Assembly: GCA_900551005.1 (NCBI GenBank)
Contig: URUL01000082.1
Coordinates: forward strand, 1-8,335
DNA length: 8,335 nt
Direction of reading: 5' to 3'
DNA from: an uncultured Ruminococcus sp.
GTDB taxonomy: Bacteria; Bacillota; Clostridia; Oscillospirales; CAG-272
Shown here: positions 6,731 to 8,335 of the stretch, piece after piece
How the letters are laid out: the number at the start of each line of letters is the position of its first letter
How positions within the stretch are numbered: the stretch's first letter is position 1
Program-made: the position numbers and the translations under genes
The notes under the pieces: model-generated
The model's database searches: none
Told to the model about the DNA's origin: nothing
The model's input: only the letters and a program-made list of their open reading frames with translations

Positions 6731-8335
6731 ATGACAAAGCAACCGAATCTGAGACTATGGTATGCGAAGCCCGCGCCGACCGTTTGCGATTATGATTATG
6801 CGCGTCAGAATGACAGCCCCGAGGCGGGCTGGGAAAAATGGTCTTTACCCTTGGGAAACGGTTACTTCGGAGCGAGCATTTTCGGCAGAACGGACAGAGA
6901 GCGTATTCAGATAACGGAAAACAGCCTTTGCAATCCGCCGCTCAGAGGTTCTCACTGGCGAGAGGGAAGCGGGGGCTTGCGCTCCTTCTGTGATATCATT
7001 CTGGATCTTGCTCATGAGAATGTGACCGACTACACACGCGAGCTTGATCTGGATGAGGCACTTGCAAAAGTCGAATATATCTGCGACGGCGTAAAATATA
7101 CGCGCGAATATTTTGCTTCGTATCCCGACCGTGTGCTTGCCATAAAGCTCACCGCAAGCCGTAAAGGCGCACTTTCCTTCGACTGTTCGCTGTATGACCC
7201 CTTCCTGCGCGATTACTGCATCAAAGAAGGCGACGGCTGCGGCAAGTCAGCCATATTCTCGGGGGAGGGCAATACTCTTACCGAGAGCGGCGTTTCACAC
7301 TATTACAATATTCTCTTCGAGGCACAGCTTGCCGTCATGAACAATGGTGGAGAGCTGAAAAACGACAACACTGTTATATCCGTTTCGGGAGCAGACAGTG
7401 CCGTGATCATCTTCACATGCGGCACAAATTATCAGATGGAGAGCCGCGTTTTCACGGAAAAAGACCCGAAAAAGAAGCTCGCTCCGTATCCGCATCCTCA
7501 TGAGAAGCTCTGCTCTCTGATGCGTGCCGCCGTGGCGCTCGGCTATGATGAACTGAAAAAGCGTCATGAGGCGGATTTTACTGCCCTTTTCGGCAGAGTG
7601 CGCTTGGATTTCGACTGTGGTGTACCTGCCATGATGACGGACAAGCTTCTCGAAAATTACAAGAGCGACAGGGCAACCCCTGCCGAAAAACGGTATCTTG
7701 AGCTTCTGCTCTGTCAGTACGGCAGATATCTGCTTATCTCTTCTTCAAGAAAAGGTGCTTATCCCGCAAATCTTCAGGGCATCTGGGACGCATACGACAG
7801 CTCACCATGGGGAAGCCATTATCATCATAATAACAATGTGCAGATGAACTATTGGTGCGCCTGCATGGCAAATATAGCCGAAACCTTTGCCGCCTACAGC
7901 GACTACAGCGCGGCATATATGGCTGAGGCGCGTGCATGTGCCGATGAATATATCAGGAAGATCTCGCCGGAAAAGGCTCGTCCCGACGGAGAAAACGGCT
8001 GGATAATAGCGACAGGCGCTTCGCTCTATCATCTCGACCACGGTCTGGGAGACCGAAATAACCATTCCGGTCCCGGCACGGGCGGCTTTACCTCACTCCT
8101 TTTCTGGGATTATTACGATTATACCCGCGACAGGAGATATCTCGAGGGCGTGGTCTATCCCTATCTTCGCGATATGTCGCGCTGTCTGCTGAGCGCCGTT
8201 GAAAAGCGTGACGGCAAGTACCTTGCCAAGGTCTCGGCATCTCCCGAGCAGCAGGGAACCGACGGCAAATATTACGTTACGGTCGGATGTGCCTTTGATC
8301 AGCAGATGATATATGAAAATTACAGGCGGACGCTG
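6731..8335 (+). CDS. GH95-type alpha-L-fucosidase-like glycoside hydrolase (partial, 3' end missing)
   Basis: The frame is open from ATG 6731 to the window edge without a stop, giving 535 residues; complete GH95 enzymes are commonly about 750-800. The start has AAAGGA at 6717-6722, eight bases upstream. The N-terminal beta-sandwich is recognised by LPLGNGYFGASIFG (39-52). The (alpha/alpha)6 catalytic barrel shows NLQGIWD (347-353), PWGSHYHHNNNVQMNYW (359-375) and SASPEQ (502-507). Compared with Bifidobacterium AfcA (from memory), Asn367 and Asn369 match the two catalytic asparagines, Glu506 the catalytic glutamate, and His365 a histidine linked to fucose over galactose preference. The last catalytic Asp would lie beyond the window. 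There is no signal peptide, so it should act in the cytoplasm on imported fucosylated oligosaccharides. It follows the permease stop by 27 bases, which implies co-transcription. Alpha-L-galactosidase activity is the main alternative. Confidence 0.87.
   Translation, partial: MTKQPNLRLWYAKPAPTVCDYDYARQNDSPEAGWEKWSLPLGNGYFGASIFGRTDRERIQITENSLCNPPLRGSHWREGSGGLRSFCDIILDLAHENVTDYTRELDLDEALAKVEYICDGVKYTREYFASYPDRVLAIKLTASRKGALSFDCSLYDPFLRDYCIKEGDGCGKSAIFSGEGNTLTESGVSHYYNILFEAQLAVMNNGGELKNDNTVISVSGADSAVIIFTCGTNYQMESRVFTEKDPKKKLAPYPHPHEKLCSLMRAAVALGYDELKKRHEADFTALFGRVRLDFDCGVPAMMTDKLLENYKSDRATPAEKRYLELLLCQYGRYLLISSSRKGAYPANLQGIWDAYDSSPWGSHYHHNNNVQMNYWCACMANIAETFAAYSDYSAAYMAEARACADEYIRKISPEKARPDGENGWIIATGASLYHLDHGLGDRNNHSGPGTGGFTSLLFWDYYDYTRDRRYLEGVVYPYLRDMSRCLLSAVEKRDGKYLAKVSASPEQQGTDGKYYVTVGCAFDQQMIYENYRRTL

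Noticed and set aside
1..8335. CRISPR array, insertion sequence, phage or toxin-antitoxin/defence genes
   Set aside because: No regular spaced repeats, transposase or integrase motifs, terminal inverted repeats, or recognisable defence domains were found.

Overview
The window looks like a chromosomal segment of a carbohydrate-degrading anaerobic Firmicute, probably a clostridial gut, rumen or similar host-associated lineage. This is inferred from moderate GC content, strong GGAGG ribosome binding sites, sigma-A-type promoters with extended -10 elements, a TTG start, and glycoside hydrolases without signal peptides. No mobile element, CRISPR array, tRNA or rRNA was seen. All recognisable protein genes lie on the + strand, in two apparent operons separated by a hairpin terminator and a near-consensus promoter.

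Positions 1-429 contain no convincing protein gene. The left end carries a well-formed intrinsic terminator that only pairs properly when read on the minus strand. A GC-rich, self-complementary patch follows, then a set of degenerate TGTATTTT-CC repeats. On the right is the promoter (365-393) of the first operon. The minus-strand terminator implies a short, undescribed minus-strand transcript divergent from the first operon.

Operon 1 (430-4154) encodes a 969-residue modular glycoside hydrolase family 28 (polygalacturonase-like) protein and, 26 bases downstream, a PHP-family metallophosphatase of the HisJ (histidinol-phosphatase) type. It ends at a hairpin terminator (4169-4216). The GH28 protein joins an N-terminal module resembling those of pectin-degrading enzymes, two LamG/concanavalin-like sandwiches and a GH28 beta-helix. 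The helix keeps the catalytic aspartates but lacks the usual Gly-His-Gly.

Operon 2 starts from a TTGCTT-17-TATAAT promoter (4268-4296). It encodes an ABC ATPase (TTG start), an overlapping 12-or-so-helix ABC exporter permease, and a GH95-type alpha-L-fucosidase-like enzyme that runs off the right edge after 535 residues. There is no room for a separate promoter before the GH95 gene.

The two hydrolases fit intracellular trimming of pectic or fucosylated plant/host oligosaccharides imported by a system not in this window. The ABC pair is of the exporter type with no solute-binding protein, so it is unlikely to be the sugar importer. The roles of the PHP enzyme and the ABC exporter in this setting are unknown.
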